A stretch of DNA of 55,390 nt from Sulfuricurvum sp. (GCA_030692765.1 JAUYUB010000004.1:1-55390), one strand, 5' to 3'. Shown: positions 9,792 through 18,309, numbered from the stretch's first letter. Numbers and translations are program-made. Notes: a model not told the origin generated them from the sequence alone.

Positions 9792-10427
9792 GTGAAAATT
9801 TTTCTCCTTGAAGACGATTATCTGCTTAATAAAGCAATCGCACAATACTTGACTGCGAAAGGATTTGTGGTCAGTTCTTTTTACAATGGCAGTGAAGCGC
9901 TTAATGCCATTGCAGATGATTTTTCCGTGATGATCTTGGACATTGATATCCCTGATATCAATGGTATTTTGGTCCTGGAAGCAATCCGCAATCTCTATCC
10001 CACCAAACCCATCATCATGATCAGTGCAACGATCGACATCGATATAATCAGTAAAGCATACGAAAAAGGATGCAATGACTACATGAAAAAACCTTTCGAT
10101 ATTCGGGAGCTAGAACTGAAGATCCGTACGTTTACTCAGACTGCCGTCAATTCTATAATGATCATAACGGGGCTTGAATACATCATAGCAGAGCAACGTC
10201 TTTTGTACCATTCACAAGAAATAGGGCTTACTCCTAAAGAGAAAAAATTGTTGCATATTTTGGTTGAGAATAAAGGGCGGACAGTCTCTGTAGAACTTAT
10301 AGAACATGCTATCTGGGGGTTGAACGGTGATGCGATCCATCTGCGTCAGCTCGTCGCACGTCTACGGAAAAAACTACCCGAAAACACAATACAAAACAGA
10401 ACAGGAAGTGGTTATTGCATCCTTTAA
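9792..10427 (+). CDS. OmpR-family response regulator
   Basis: 211 residues if the GTG at 9792 is used. This start gives the canonical receiver N-terminus VKIFLLEDD and has an AAAGAG-like ribosome-binding site upstream; a longer frame from 9732 would add 20 atypical residues. The receiver domain carries the acidic pair near residues 8-9, phospho-accepting Asp near 50 (MILDIDIPD) and the lysine in MKKPFD. The C-terminal 90 residues are a winged-helix domain (LTPKEKKLLHILVENKGRTV). The partner kinase follows after 6 nt. The divergent position next to the transglutaminase/ATP-grasp unit makes that unit a possible target, but no operator could be identified. Confidence 0.88.
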   Translation: MKIFLLEDDYLLNKAIAQYLTAKGFVVSSFYNGSEALNAIADDFSVMILDIDIPDINGILVLEAIRNLYPTKPIIMISATIDIDIISKAYEKGCNDYMKKPFDIRELELKIRTFTQTAVNSIMIITGLEYIIAEQRLLYHSQEIGLTPKEKKLLHILVENKGRTVSVELIEHAIWGLNGDAIHLRQLVARLRKKLPENTIQNRTGSGYCIL

Positions 10428-10433
10428 TGCATC

Positions 10434-12341
10434 ATGCTACCTTATTTATCCAATAATATGCTATTACCAAAACGCAGTATCAAAACCCTTTTCTTTACGC
10501 TCACCTTCATCACCCTGATACTCATAGCCATAAGCTCCATTTGGCTTTACAAATACGCTATTCAAAACATTAACGACAAACTCGCATATTCTGCTCACGA
10601 GAAATCAGATACCATCCGTTACGAACTCATCCGCTACTATGATGAGATGATCTATACCTTTGACAAAACAAAATCAATGCAAGCATCCAAAATGGCCGTA
10701 GCACAACGCTATTTCCAAGAACACGGTACCGATGCCCCATTGGAACCCTTACAAAAACTTTTACAAGACAGTGACAGCCAATACGACATTTACCTCGTCA
10801 ATCACGACATGGTCGTAGAACGTACAACTTTTTTACACGATTTACACCTTGATTTCAAACATTACCGCTATGTCCCTAAACTTCTCACTTCACTTTTTGA
10901 AAATCCAGCCATGTCGGACCTCAGTGAACCTCTATATGAATCTTATACCGACGATTTTAAGCGCTATCACTCACAAGCTTTCCCAAATGCTCAGCATATC
11001 ATTCAGTTGAGACAAACACTCAAAGGGTCCAACTCATTTCGCTCTTTTATACACCATTTACGAGAATTGATTCCTACGTTGCGTAGTCAAGCCACTTATA
11101 CTGTTTATATTAACAATAAGCGTGAATTTACATCATCTACAGAAATTTGGTCTCAAAAGGTTTCAAAAAATAAAGAAAAAAATAGTATTAAATTATGGGG
11201 AGGTCTTGGAAATTTTTACGATGTTATAAAGCGTCTTGATCCTGTATCTCTTGGGGTATTTAAGCAACCACAGCTCTTTCTCTATCCCTATTTGAACATC
11301 ATGTTTCAACATGATACCCGCAAAGAAATCAACTATTGGGAACACAGTCTGTATTTACGCATGGTGATGCTCCCCATAAAAAGTTATTACAATCAGATTC
11401 AGGAGAGCTACGGATTTTTAGTACTAGAACTCGATGAGACCCAAGCCTATCACGACGCGCAATTCCTCAAAATAATGCTCGCTATAGGCTGGATTATCCT
11501 TATGACATTTATTCTTACGATGGCACTTCTCTTTTACCGACGGATCATTGCTCCTATCACCTCATTGCAATTTCACATGCATCGTAAAACTCCCCTGCAA
11601 GATACAGCTATCCTTAGTAAAGGGGATGAAGTCTCGCGTATGGCACGCACCTATAACTGGCTTCTTAACGATCTTAAAAATGAAGCTCAGGCTAAACAAA
11701 ACCTCTTAGCCCAATTCAAAACCTTTACCGCAAATGCCATTCATCAGGTGAGAACACCCCTAAGCGTGATTAAAATAGCACATACCATGCTCGGTGATGA
11801 GACACATAAAGAAGCACGATTAAACATTCTTTCTTCCATTGTTTCTATGGAGCACTTGTACGATTCCCTTGCGTTTACTCTCCAAAATGAGAAAATAGAA
11901 CTTCCCGTTTCCAACCTCAACCTCAGTTTGATCTTGGAAGAGAGGGCCACTCTCTTCGCTCCTGTTGCTTCTTCCTTAGATACTCAAATCATGGCTGCTG
12001 TACGCAAGGATATCTTCGTAGAAATGAATCAAAGCGAACTCGAATACCTCATCGATAACAATCTCTCCAATGCCCTTAAATACGGACAGCCGTTTAAACC
12101 CATCACCCTTACGCTTACAAGTTCGCCACAAGAGTCTATCCTGTTGTTTCAAAGCTATGGAGAGCCAATCTCGGATACAAACGAAATTTTCAAACGTTAC
12201 ACCAGAGAAGACCACAGTAAGTCAGGAAGCGGGATAGGTCTGCACATCGTTGCTTCGATTTGTGATCGTTACCAAATCATCATCCAAGTGACCTATGAAG
12301 ACGGAAAAAACTGTTTTCGCTACTTTTTCCCTGCAAAATAG
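10434..12341 (+). CDS. Membrane sensor histidine kinase
   Basis: 635 residues. The first membrane helix (about 17-38) and the second (about 343-366) flank a periplasmic sensor region of roughly 300 residues with no recognised named fold. A HAMP-like linker follows, then a DHp helix with phospho-acceptor His near 437 in IHQVRTPLS, where Q-V-R replaces the usual E-x-R-T start of the H-box. The HATPase domain shows NNLSNALKYG as N-box and SGSGIGLHIV as G-box. It is 6 nt downstream of the response regulator and clearly its partner. The large sensor domain suggests detection of an extracytoplasmic ligand, so far unknown. Confidence 0.87.
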   Translation: MLPYLSNNMLLPKRSIKTLFFTLTFITLILIAISSIWLYKYAIQNINDKLAYSAHEKSDTIRYELIRYYDEMIYTFDKTKSMQASKMAVAQRYFQEHGTDAPLEPLQKLLQDSDSQYDIYLVNHDMVVERTTFLHDLHLDFKHYRYVPKLLTSLFENPAMSDLSEPLYESYTDDFKRYHSQAFPNAQHIIQLRQTLKGSNSFRSFIHHLRELIPTLRSQATYTVYINNKREFTSSTEIWSQKVSKNKEKNSIKLWGGLGNFYDVIKRLDPVSLGVFKQPQLFLYPYLNIMFQHDTRKEINYWEHSLYLRMVMLPIKSYYNQIQESYGFLVLELDETQAYHDAQFLKIMLAIGWIILMTFILTMALLFYRRIIAPITSLQFHMHRKTPLQDTAILSKGDEVSRMARTYNWLLNDLKNEAQAKQNLLAQFKTFTANAIHQVRTPLSVIKIAHTMLGDETHKEARLNILSSIVSMEHLYDSLAFTLQNEKIELPVSNLNLSLILEERATLFAPVASSLDTQIMAAVRKDIFVEMNQSELEYLIDNNLSNALKYGQPFKPITLTLTSSPQESILLFQSYGEPISDTNEIFKRYTREDHSKSGSGIGLHIVASICDRYQIIIQVTYEDGKNCFRYFFPAK

Positions 12342-12408
12342 CGAAATGTCACACCTTTATCACACGAAACCACTAGAATAGTCCTATTGTTTTTCACAGG
12401 AGCTATTG

Positions 12409-13314
12409 GTGGCATTTTTACCTAACTTTTTTAATCTTCAATCCTTTTTTACTTTTTTTAATACTCAAGACACTCTTTTTAAACATGTTTTTCTCAACGC
12501 TCCGACTGCATTGAGCGTAACCGATGAAAACGGCATCATACAATACGTCAATAAAGCATTTATCGAACTCACGGGATACACATCCGATGAACTAATCGGT
12601 AAAAACCATTCCATGCTCAAATCATCCAAAAATGAACCCGATTTTTTCAAATATTTTTGGGAGGAACTTCTTAAACACAATGCTTTTAACGGAAATATCT
12701 GGAATCAGCACAAAGACGCCCATCATGTATTGCACTGCGTTACCATCACCTCTGTCACATTAGATAAAACCTATTATCTCAGCACCCATACCGATGTAAC
12801 CCGTGAAGTCGAACTTAAAGAAAGAAACCACTATCTGGCTTATCACGACCCTCACACAGGGCTCGCAAATCGCTCATTGTTCGAAGACCGTCTTTCTCAC
12901 GCTATTGCGAATGCTTCTCGTATTGGCAGTCGCGTCGGAATTCTCTATTGCGACCTCAATGAGTTCAAACAGATCAATGACGAGCATGGCCATGCAGTAG
13001 GCGATTTTGTTTTAGCCGAAGTTGCCAAACGCCTTAACTCGTTCTTTCGCGTCAACGACACCGTTGCCCGTTTCGGAGGAGATGAGTTTGTTGTTATTGT
13101 CGAGTATCTCGATGAGGATGAACAATTGGACACGATGGCTAAGTCTCTAGCTAAAAAAATAGCTGAGCCTATGCAAGAACTCAATTTGAGTATCAGCACC
13201 AGTATCGGCACTGCTTCATTCCCACAAGACGGTCTAACCAGAGATCAACTTCTCACCATCGCCGATCACAAAATGTATGAGCAAAAAAATTACTTTTACG
13301 GACTTGTGGGCTAA
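12409..13314 (+). CDS. PAS-GGDEF diguanylate cyclase
   Basis: 301 residues with GTG start at 12409, chosen because AGGAG at 12398-12402 sits 6 nt upstream; the TTG directly before it would be only 3 nt away. A PAS domain (about 35-150; ENGIIQYVNKAF, ELTGYTSDELIGKNHS) is followed by a GGDEF domain (about 150-300) with intact catalytic motif RFGGDEF. Five residues upstream lies RVND, an RxxD inhibitory site for cyclic-di-GMP product feedback. No membrane segment is present, so it is a cytoplasmic sensor making c-di-GMP. It lies 67 nt after the histidine kinase gene and may share its transcript. Confidence 0.9.
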   Translation: MAFLPNFFNLQSFFTFFNTQDTLFKHVFLNAPTALSVTDENGIIQYVNKAFIELTGYTSDELIGKNHSMLKSSKNEPDFFKYFWEELLKHNAFNGNIWNQHKDAHHVLHCVTITSVTLDKTYYLSTHTDVTREVELKERNHYLAYHDPHTGLANRSLFEDRLSHAIANASRIGSRVGILYCDLNEFKQINDEHGHAVGDFVLAEVAKRLNSFFRVNDTVARFGGDEFVVIVEYLDEDEQLDTMAKSLAKKIAEPMQELNLSISTSIGTASFPQDGLTRDQLLTIADHKMYEQKNYFYGLVG

Positions 13315-13398
13315 AACTAAAAGCTTTTTCAGACAAAACCACCATTAATATTCTTTATACTATAATCAGTTAGACACAAACATTGCGAGTGAAAAAAT

Positions 13399-14175
13399 AT
13401 GGACTACATCGAATTTTTAGGAACCAGTGGGACACGTACTCCTGATCAGGGGACAACGTGCCTTCGTGTTTCTAAACATTGCGTCATTGATGCGGGCAAT
13501 CTCATCAATGCATTCGGAGATGATGTATTCACGATTGAACATATCTTTCTCACCCATTCCCATCTCGATCATATTATTGACATCCCGTTTCTCGCTGACC
13601 TCTTTGTCACGCAGCAGGCCATTTCACTAAAAATTTATGCACTCAAAGAAACACTAGAAGATTTACGTCAATTTATTTTTAATCATCGTATCTGGCCAAA
13701 TTTCGAAGAAATCAATCTTATCGGCCATACCAATAAAACAATTGAACTCATTGAAATCAATCTGGATCAAAAATATACGATTGATGACGTTACCTTAACC
13801 CCGTTTAAAACCAATCACACCGATGGAAGCTGCGGCTATATCATCGAAAAAAACGATGCAGGAATACTATTCACCGCCGATACCTATAAATGCCCGAGAG
13901 TATGGGAGCTCATGGATCAACATCCACACATTCACACACTCGTCACCGAGGTATCCTTTCCTTCCAGTTTCGAAAAACTAGCCCATGATAGTAAACATCT
14001 CACCCCTGCGCTATTACAAAGTGAACTGAACCAGTGTAAACGCAACGATTTTACCATCCACGCCATGCACCTAAAAACACTCTTTGCCCCTACCATTATC
14101 CACGAACTTAAAACCATGAACCTTCTGGCTAACGCAGGCCGAGTCCTTAACGATAGCGATAAAATTAACTTTTAA
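13399..14175 (+). CDS. MBL-fold metallohydrolase, class II cyclic-nucleotide phosphodiesterase-like
   Basis: 258 residues. The metal site of the metallo-beta-lactamase fold is complete: THSHLDH near residue 53, a further His in NHTDGS, the bridging Asp in FTADTYK and a late His in HAMHLK. The N-terminal EFLGTSGTRTPDQGTTCLRV and the overall length fit proteins related to class II 3',5'-cyclic nucleotide phosphodiesterases. The exact substrate cannot be told from sequence; RNase Z-like or other phosphodiester hydrolysis is an alternative. It follows the diguanylate cyclase gene in the same direction, but association with c-di-GMP turnover would be speculative. Confidence 0.75.
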   Translation: MDYIEFLGTSGTRTPDQGTTCLRVSKHCVIDAGNLINAFGDDVFTIEHIFLTHSHLDHIIDIPFLADLFVTQQAISLKIYALKETLEDLRQFIFNHRIWPNFEEINLIGHTNKTIELIEINLDQKYTIDDVTLTPFKTNHTDGSCGYIIEKNDAGILFTADTYKCPRVWELMDQHPHIHTLVTEVSFPSSFEKLAHDSKHLTPALLQSELNQCKRNDFTIHAMHLKTLFAPTIIHELKTMNLLANAGRVLNDSDKINF

Positions 14176-14228
14176 CACTTTAGGTATGATTCATGCTTGT
14201 ATCCGTGAAATAACACAAGGGATATTCT

Positions 14229-14642
14229 ATGACATTTTCATGGTCCAACACCAACCTAGGCGGAAAAGCGATTCTCATCTCTGCTCTCATCGCCATCATA
14301 AGTATTTTTATGCCATGGATTGATATGACAATCAGAACATCAAGCGGTTGGCAGCAGTTAGCTTTTGTATTATTAGGGTTTTATGTGTATCCGGTACTTC
14401 AGGCTATCAGAAATAAATCAATCTCACTTATATGGGGAAGTGCATCATCAATTTCTGCCGCCGTTGCAGCGGTTGCTTTTATGGAGTGGAAAACTATTCT
14501 CTTTGAAGGCGTTGATTTGTGTCTTGCAGGTCAGGGAACGTATCTTTTCTTTGTAGCATCGGTACTTTTATTTGCAGGTGTTTTAAAATACAAACCTACA
14601 GAATCAGCAGTCAGTGAAAAGAATGAATCAGAAGAAAAATAA
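14229..14642 (+). CDS. Small four-helix membrane protein of unknown function
   Basis: 137 residues with four predicted membrane helices (about 12-30, 42-58, 65-85 and 100-122) and a charged C-terminal tail ending in KNESEEK. An AAGGGA ribosome-binding site lies 7 nt before the ATG. No family was recognised. It is separated by 53 nt from the MBL-fold gene and ends just before the tRNA-Arg on the other strand. Confidence 0.6.
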   Translation: MTFSWSNTNLGGKAILISALIAIISIFMPWIDMTIRTSSGWQQLAFVLLGFYVYPVLQAIRNKSISLIWGSASSISAAVAAVAFMEWKTILFEGVDLCLAGQGTYLFFVASVLLFAGVLKYKPTESAVSEKNESEEK

Positions 14643-14650
14643 ATCGCAGA

Positions 14651-14726
14651 TGGTGCCCATGCAGGATTCGAACCTGCGGCCTACAGCTTAGGAAGCCGTT
14701 GCTCTATCCATCTGAGCTAAAAACGC
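14651..14726 (-). tRNA. tRNA-Arg(CCU)-like gene with a disrupted acceptor stem
   Basis: On the minus strand the D arm, anticodon arm (ACGGC/GCTGT around TTCCTAA, anticodon CCT), variable loop and a perfect 5-bp T arm are all present, and CCA is encoded. The acceptor stem does not fold: the 5' strand reads GCGTTTT while the 3' strand before the discriminator is (C)ATGGGC, which would need GCCCATG. Only the first two pairs form cleanly. This is either a tRNA relic or a gene whose 5' acceptor strand was replaced. Confidence 0.55.
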
Positions 14727-14790
14727 TTGCGACCCAACCATCTTACCAAAATATACTTCAAAGTCGGCCCAACTAAAAAGAGCCTTAGAT

Positions 14791-15900
14791 TTAGCTCATG
14801 GCATCCATCGAAACAAGTAAATCATCCATTTTTTGATCTACAGTCCCTACATAGTGTGTCAAATCCATCAAATCGTCCATATTAGCATTCAGAGCTTCAC
14901 TGTTATCACTGATTGCCTGGATGAGTACATTGATCGTTGCTGAGATTTCAGATAGGCTTTTTTGAGTCCGTTCTGCCAATTTACGTACTTCATCCGCGAC
15001 CACGGCGAAGCCTCTTCCATGTTCACCTGCCCGAGCCGCTTCGATGGCGGCATTCAGCGCTAGAAGATTGGTTTGGTCTGCTATATCACCAATAGTGACT
15101 AGGATGTCTTTGGTTTCACGTGCATTACCCGCTAATAATTTAAGATTATCCGAAAGATTATGCTCTTTACCCGCGACATTATGTATCCTTTTTACGGTCG
15201 TTTCAATCATCCCATTGAGTTCAACAAACTTGGTCGAACGAAGCTCGTCTATTGTCTCTTTTAGTTGGCGAGTATTATTGTTGAGTATCTCCTTGGCTTC
15301 ATTATTTTGCATCTCCATCGATTGAAGTTCTACCCCTAACTCATTGATCTTTTCAAGCATCTGCCCCATTTTAGCACTGACATTGACATTGGCACGTGTC
15401 GAAAACTTTCCGGCACAAAGCTGCTCTAAAACATTGATCGCATTATCCAAGTTCCCTTCGATCGAATCCAATGTCCTATTCATCGTTTTGCGTAACAAAT
15501 GAACATGCGGAGTTTTGGAATCACTGCTTACACGACATTTATAATGCCCCTGCGATACTTTATCTCCAAGAAGGACCATCTCCCCTGCCACCGCTGTATC
15601 TTGCAATACCATATCTTCATATGCAAGTATTAATAAATTCACTTTTTCTTCCATACTGCCAGGGTTAGCATCCAACAATTCCAAACGATTACGCTTGAAG
15701 CGTATGAGATCTAAGAACTCATCCAATTGCTTATTCATCAGCTTTGAACCGTCAGAAGGGCTTTTTACCATCCAAATAGAAGCCAACAACATCACCAAAA
15801 CAGTCCCAATAAGCACTGCTATACTTTGACTTAATACGCCAGCTAACAATCCAAAAACCGCCAATAATACAAGAACGATTATTTTTACCGAATTTTTCAT
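14791..15900 (-). CDS. Methyl-accepting chemotaxis protein, CetA-like
   Basis: 369 residues. Two closely spaced membrane helices (about 5-25 and 28-46) form a hairpin without a periplasmic sensor domain. A cytoplasmic helical region follows, then the highly conserved MCP signalling tip ([20 protein letters not shown], then [15 protein letters not shown], about 270-310). The protein ends about 60 residues later without a CheR-tethering pentapeptide. A transducer with no ligand domain preceded by a soluble PAS protein (9 nt upstream) matches the split energy-taxis receptor CetA/CetB of Campylobacter. I infer that it relays redox signals from the PAS partner to CheA/CheW, which are not in this window. 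Confidence 0.85.
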   Translation of the reverse strand: MKNSVKIIVLVLLAVFGLLAGVLSQSIAVLIGTVLVMLLASIWMVKSPSDGSKLMNKQLDEFLDLIRFKRNRLELLDANPGSMEEKVNLLILAYEDMVLQDTAVAGEMVLLGDKVSQGHYKCRVSSDSKTPHVHLLRKTMNRTLDSIEGNLDNAINVLEQLCAGKFSTRANVNVSAKMGQMLEKINELGVELQSMEMQNNEAKEILNNNTRQLKETIDELRSTKFVELNGMIETTVKRIHNVAGKEHNLSDNLKLLAGNARETKDILVTIGDIADQTNLLALNAAIEAARAGEHGRGFAVVADEVRKLAERTQKSLSEISATINVLIQAISDNSEALNANMDDLMDLTHYVGTVDQKMDDLLVSMDAMS

Positions 15901-15909
15901 AACGCCCCT

Positions 15910-16299
15910 TTAGACCATAGTTTTATAAAGAATCTCTGCTTCAGCAATCTCTTTGGCAGAAGGCTTACGACGGCATGACAAAAACCCACACGTTCCACTG
16001 TCACACGCGATATTTGGATAGACCGTCGCATAGACCCAATAAAAACCACCGCTTTTAGTCGCATTTTTAACATACCCTGTCCAAACCTTACCACTGTTGA
16101 CCGTATCCCATAGATCTTTGAATGCTGCTTTTGGCATATCTGAATGACGGACGATACTATGAGGCTTACCGACCAATTCATCAATCGTATATCCGGCAAC
16201 CTTACAAAAATCATCGTTAGCAAAAAGAATCTTTCCCTTATCATCTGTCTGCGATACCAAAAAATCAGTATCCTTCAAAACATACTCTTTGCTCATCAT
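15910..16299 (-). CDS. Aer/CetB-like PAS redox sensor protein
   Basis: About 129 residues, nearly all one PAS domain (TDDKGKILFANDDF, VAGYTIDELVGKPHSIVRH, DLWDTVNSGKVWTGYVKN). The C-terminal SCRRKPSAKEIAEAE is typical of Aer-type single-domain PAS proteins that bind FAD. Three start codons (GTG ATG ATG) are in tandem; AAGGGG at the right distance favours one of the ATGs. A local oddity is the pair of cysteines in CDSGTCGFLSCRR, where relatives often have a plain hydrophobic strand. It is translationally close to the MCP gene 9 nt downstream and is probably its sensory partner in energy taxis. Confidence 0.8.
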   Translation of the reverse strand: MMSKEYVLKDTDFLVSQTDDKGKILFANDDFCKVAGYTIDELVGKPHSIVRHSDMPKAAFKDLWDTVNSGKVWTGYVKNATKSGGFYWVYATVYPNIACDSGTCGFLSCRRKPSAKEIAEAEILYKTMV

Positions 16300-16302
16300 C
16301 AC

Positions 16303-16690
16303 ACCCCTTCACAATCTTAGTTAAAGTTGATAAAATAGAACTATATAAATAAATATATTTTAATACTATACCTTATTGCTGTAACAAAGATGTGACATTT
16401 CATTAAAAAATCTCTTGGCAGTATGCAAGTGCTTACTCGTGCGTCTCATTATATTATTTGGGTGTACTCCCCTTGGTACTAAACAACAGTGTAATCAATT
16501 GCAACAGATAGAAATGCTTTGGCTACAGAAATACTCGTATGAAATAAGATCGTTGCTTGTAGATGCTGCGAGAGACCATGATAGTGAAATCTTCTGTACT
16601 GAACGACATATTGATTATCTTCATTAAACATAGAAACAATAGCTTGGTAGTAATAAACTGTAGTAACGATGTATCAGAAAGCACTGTGTG
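16303..16690. other. Gene-free stretch between the taxis operon and the island boundary
   Basis: No frame in these 388 bases has a convincing start, ribosome-binding site or recognisable family. The AT-rich first 80 bases probably hold the promoter of the PAS/MCP operon. The remainder contains only short opposing frames without coding character and may be degraded sequence next to the attachment-site-like repeat. Confidence 0.5.
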
Positions 16691-16718
16691 AAGGGGTGTA
16701 TAGATGGTGGCGAGAGAG
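16691..16718 (-). repeat. Distal attachment-site-like copy of the tRNA-Met 3' end
   Basis: This 28-bp stretch repeats the sequence at 23180-23205: AAGGGGTGTA followed (after a 2-bp insertion here) by GATGGTGGCGAGAGAG. The second block is the reverse complement of the last 14 bases of tRNA-Met including CCA. A displaced tRNA 3' end at one side of a segment and the whole tRNA plus an integrase fragment at the other is the classical footprint of tyrosine-integrase insertion. Confidence 0.75.
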
Positions 16719-16818
16719 TCTACCACTTAACGCTTATTTTAAGGGCTTATATGGCATTAGTAAAAAATATACCCCTAAAAGTACCCCTAAAAACTATTGC
16801 TCATAGGGTATTTTACCA

Positions 16819-17088
16819 CTATCTATGCTTCCACTCATTCTGATTAAAAATACCCAAAATAAGAATTATTTTATCATCGATCAAATAAGGAACAGTGTAA
16901 CCTTTATGGATTAATTCACGATAGCCGTCTTCGTTAAAACGTCCTTTGTTCGGATGTTAGATTAATGCTTCAATAGCAGACTGTAAATTACGATTAAATG
17001 ACTTAGCAGCACTTTTTTTGTCTTTGGCGATAAAATCAATGATCTCACCTAACTCATTCTCAAAACGACTACTTCGTCTAATCCTCAA
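16819..17088 (-). pseudogene. RelE/ParE-family toxin gene interrupted by an in-frame stop
   Basis: Starting at a TTG that overlaps the antitoxin stop codon, the frame reads LRIRRSSRFENELGEIIDF and continues into a central SFNRNLQSAIEALI. It then meets TAA at 16957-16959 (codon 44). Read past it, the same frame continues in family-typical style (HPNKGRFNEDGYRELIHKGY, then VPYLIDDKIILILGIFNQNEW) to a TAG at 16819. The size (89 codons), the position directly after a RelB-like antitoxin and the pattern on both sides of the stop identify a RelE/ParE-type toxin. A single nonsense change seems to have inactivated it, unless it is a sequencing error. Confidence 0.75.
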
Positions 17089-17312
17089 TGGCTATCCATT
17101 TCATCAATACGTTTATCCATGCTATCCCAAAAATCTTGATCGAGTGGATATGTCTCCATCTTCCCGCTTTTATATTCTTCTACTCGACGTTTGACTTCAT
17201 CGGCATACCATGGGCGTGAAGACTCAACTTCTACAGCATCTTTGGGTAGCGTTTTCAAAAACGCCATGACTTGATCGGCAAAACTATCTTTGACATTTAT
17301 GGTCATTGTCAT
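17085..17312 (-). CDS. RelB/ParD-like antitoxin of a broken type II module
   Basis: 75 residues beginning MTMTINVKDSFADQVMAF, a strand-and-helix start typical of ribbon-helix-helix antitoxins. It is followed by an acidic, flexible C-terminal half (WYADEVKRRVEEYKSGKMET) that would bind the toxin. AAGGGG lies just before the ATG. The stop codon overlaps the TTG start of the downstream toxin, the usual coupling in such modules. With the toxin interrupted, the antitoxin may persist as a stand-alone repressor or as protection against related toxins. Confidence 0.75.
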   Translation of the reverse strand: MTMTINVKDSFADQVMAFLKTLPKDAVEVESSRPWYADEVKRRVEEYKSGKMETYPLDQDFWDSMDKRIDEMDSH

Positions 17313-17514
17313 TGCTACCCCTTTAGTATATCATTGTAAAAATTATAGCACTTTTTACGCTTCTAGACTTTGTTAGTTCACTCTTAAGAAAATGATTATG
17401 CTTATAATATACGCGCATAATTGTCGCAAGCTTTTTTAGAATACGTATAGTTAGGCACTAATTTTGTTACTTGTTTTATTTTTATATATGACGGAAAACT
17501 ATTATTTCCGTCTA

Positions 17515-17868
17515 TCACGCTCCAATCAATGACTCATAAGGCACATGTAATTGAGCGTGAAGATTACGAATCATTGCAATAGAAAGCTGGCGTTTGTGAT
17601 TCAGGACTTCAGAAACTTTAGAACGTGATCCGATAATGGAAGTTAAATCTTTTGGCTCAAGACCCATTTGCTCCATTCTAAATTTAATTGCTTCTACTGG
17701 ATCACATACTGGCATCACATAGTGTTTAGCTTCGTATGCCTCGACCAATGTAACAAGGATATCAAGTTCATCCCCTTCTGGCGTTCCAAGTTGGGCATTC
17801 ATCAGTTGATCAATACGTACCAATGCCGCATCATAATCATTTTCGGTTCGAATAGGAAAAATGTTCAT
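17515..17868 (-). CDS. higA: HigA-type antitoxin with XRE helix-turn-helix
   Basis: 117 residues. The N-terminal half (NIFPIRTENDYDAALVRI, DELDILVTLVEAYEAKHY) is the region seen in HigA antitoxins of the longer type. The C-terminal half is a helix-turn-helix domain (GLEPKDLTSIIGSRSKVSEV, LNHKRQLSIAMIRNLHAQLH). It starts 2 nt after the stop of the toxin gene, giving the toxin-first order characteristic of higBA. It should bind the palindrome upstream of higB and repress the operon. Confidence 0.85.
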   Translation of the reverse strand: MNIFPIRTENDYDAALVRIDQLMNAQLGTPEGDELDILVTLVEAYEAKHYVMPVCDPVEAIKFRMEQMGLEPKDLTSIIGSRSKVSEVLNHKRQLSIAMIRNLHAQLHVPYESLIGA

Positions 17869-17870
17869 CT

Positions 17871-18164
17871 TTATATCTCCTCTGCGTTTATTTTGTCATA
17901 TTGGGCATGCGTACCAACGAATCGAACATACACTGTCTTGTAAGGATAATTTATCTTTACAATCAAACGATATTTGTTTCCACCGATATTGAAAACTACA
18001 CGATTATCTCGTAAAAAGCTGGCAGTTTTATACTGAGATTTAATATCCTGTGGTGACTGCCACGAAGCTTTCATTGCCTCAGCATACCATCCTGCCAATG
18101 GATTCATAGAATCGGAATGAATATTCCAAAAATCTTGTAATGTTCGCTTGCTGATAACTCTCAT
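17871..18164 (-). CDS. higB: HigB-type mRNA interferase toxin
   Basis: 97 residues from the ATG at 18164 (MRVISKRTLQDFW). A further upstream start at 18191 would lie inside the promoter and is rejected. Family features are the N-terminal RTLQDFW, SWQSPQDIKSQYKTASFL, and the core NRVVFNIGGNKYRLIVKIN with VYVRFVGTHAQYDKI at the end. HigB toxins cleave mRNA on the ribosome and are neutralised by HigA, encoded 2 nt downstream. The frame is intact, so unlike its neighbour module this one is probably functional and would stabilise the island. Confidence 0.88.
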   Translation of the reverse strand: MRVISKRTLQDFWNIHSDSMNPLAGWYAEAMKASWQSPQDIKSQYKTASFLRDNRVVFNIGGNKYRLIVKINYPYKTVYVRFVGTHAQYDKINAEEI

Positions 18165-18170
18165 AAAAGT

Positions 18171-18201
18171 ATTATAGCAGATATTTCCCATTTTGGGAAA
18201 T
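18171..18201 (-). promoter_or_regulatory. higBA promoter and palindromic operator
   Basis: A perfect TATAAT (18171-18176, minus strand) lies only 6 nt before the higB ATG. Just upstream is a perfect inverted repeat, ATTTCCCA-TTT-TGGGAAAT (18183-18201), placed over the expected -35 region. This is the arrangement expected for autorepression by a HigA dimer. With the -10 so close to the ATG, the transcript should start at or next to the start codon. Confidence 0.7.
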
Positions 18202-18309
18202 AATTCTCAAACTATAAAGATATTAACTTCACTATATGGAAAACTACTGTATTCCGTTTACTTTTAAAAAACTATATTTTAATCAATGCAATCAAGATAC
18301 AAGCGTATC

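Noticed and set aside
13399-14175. MBL-fold protein as a dedicated c-di-GMP phosphodiesterase because of the adjacent cyclase
   Set aside because: c-di-GMP is degraded by EAL/HD-GYP families; adjacency alone does not support that activity.
16415-16726. Short opposing frames beside the outer island repeat
   Set aside because: No ribosome-binding sites, no recognisable domains, mutual overlap on both strands; treated as non-coding.
18165-18191. Longer HigB starting at 18191
   Set aside because: The extra codons lie inside the -10 element and operator, and family members begin at MRVIS-like sequences.
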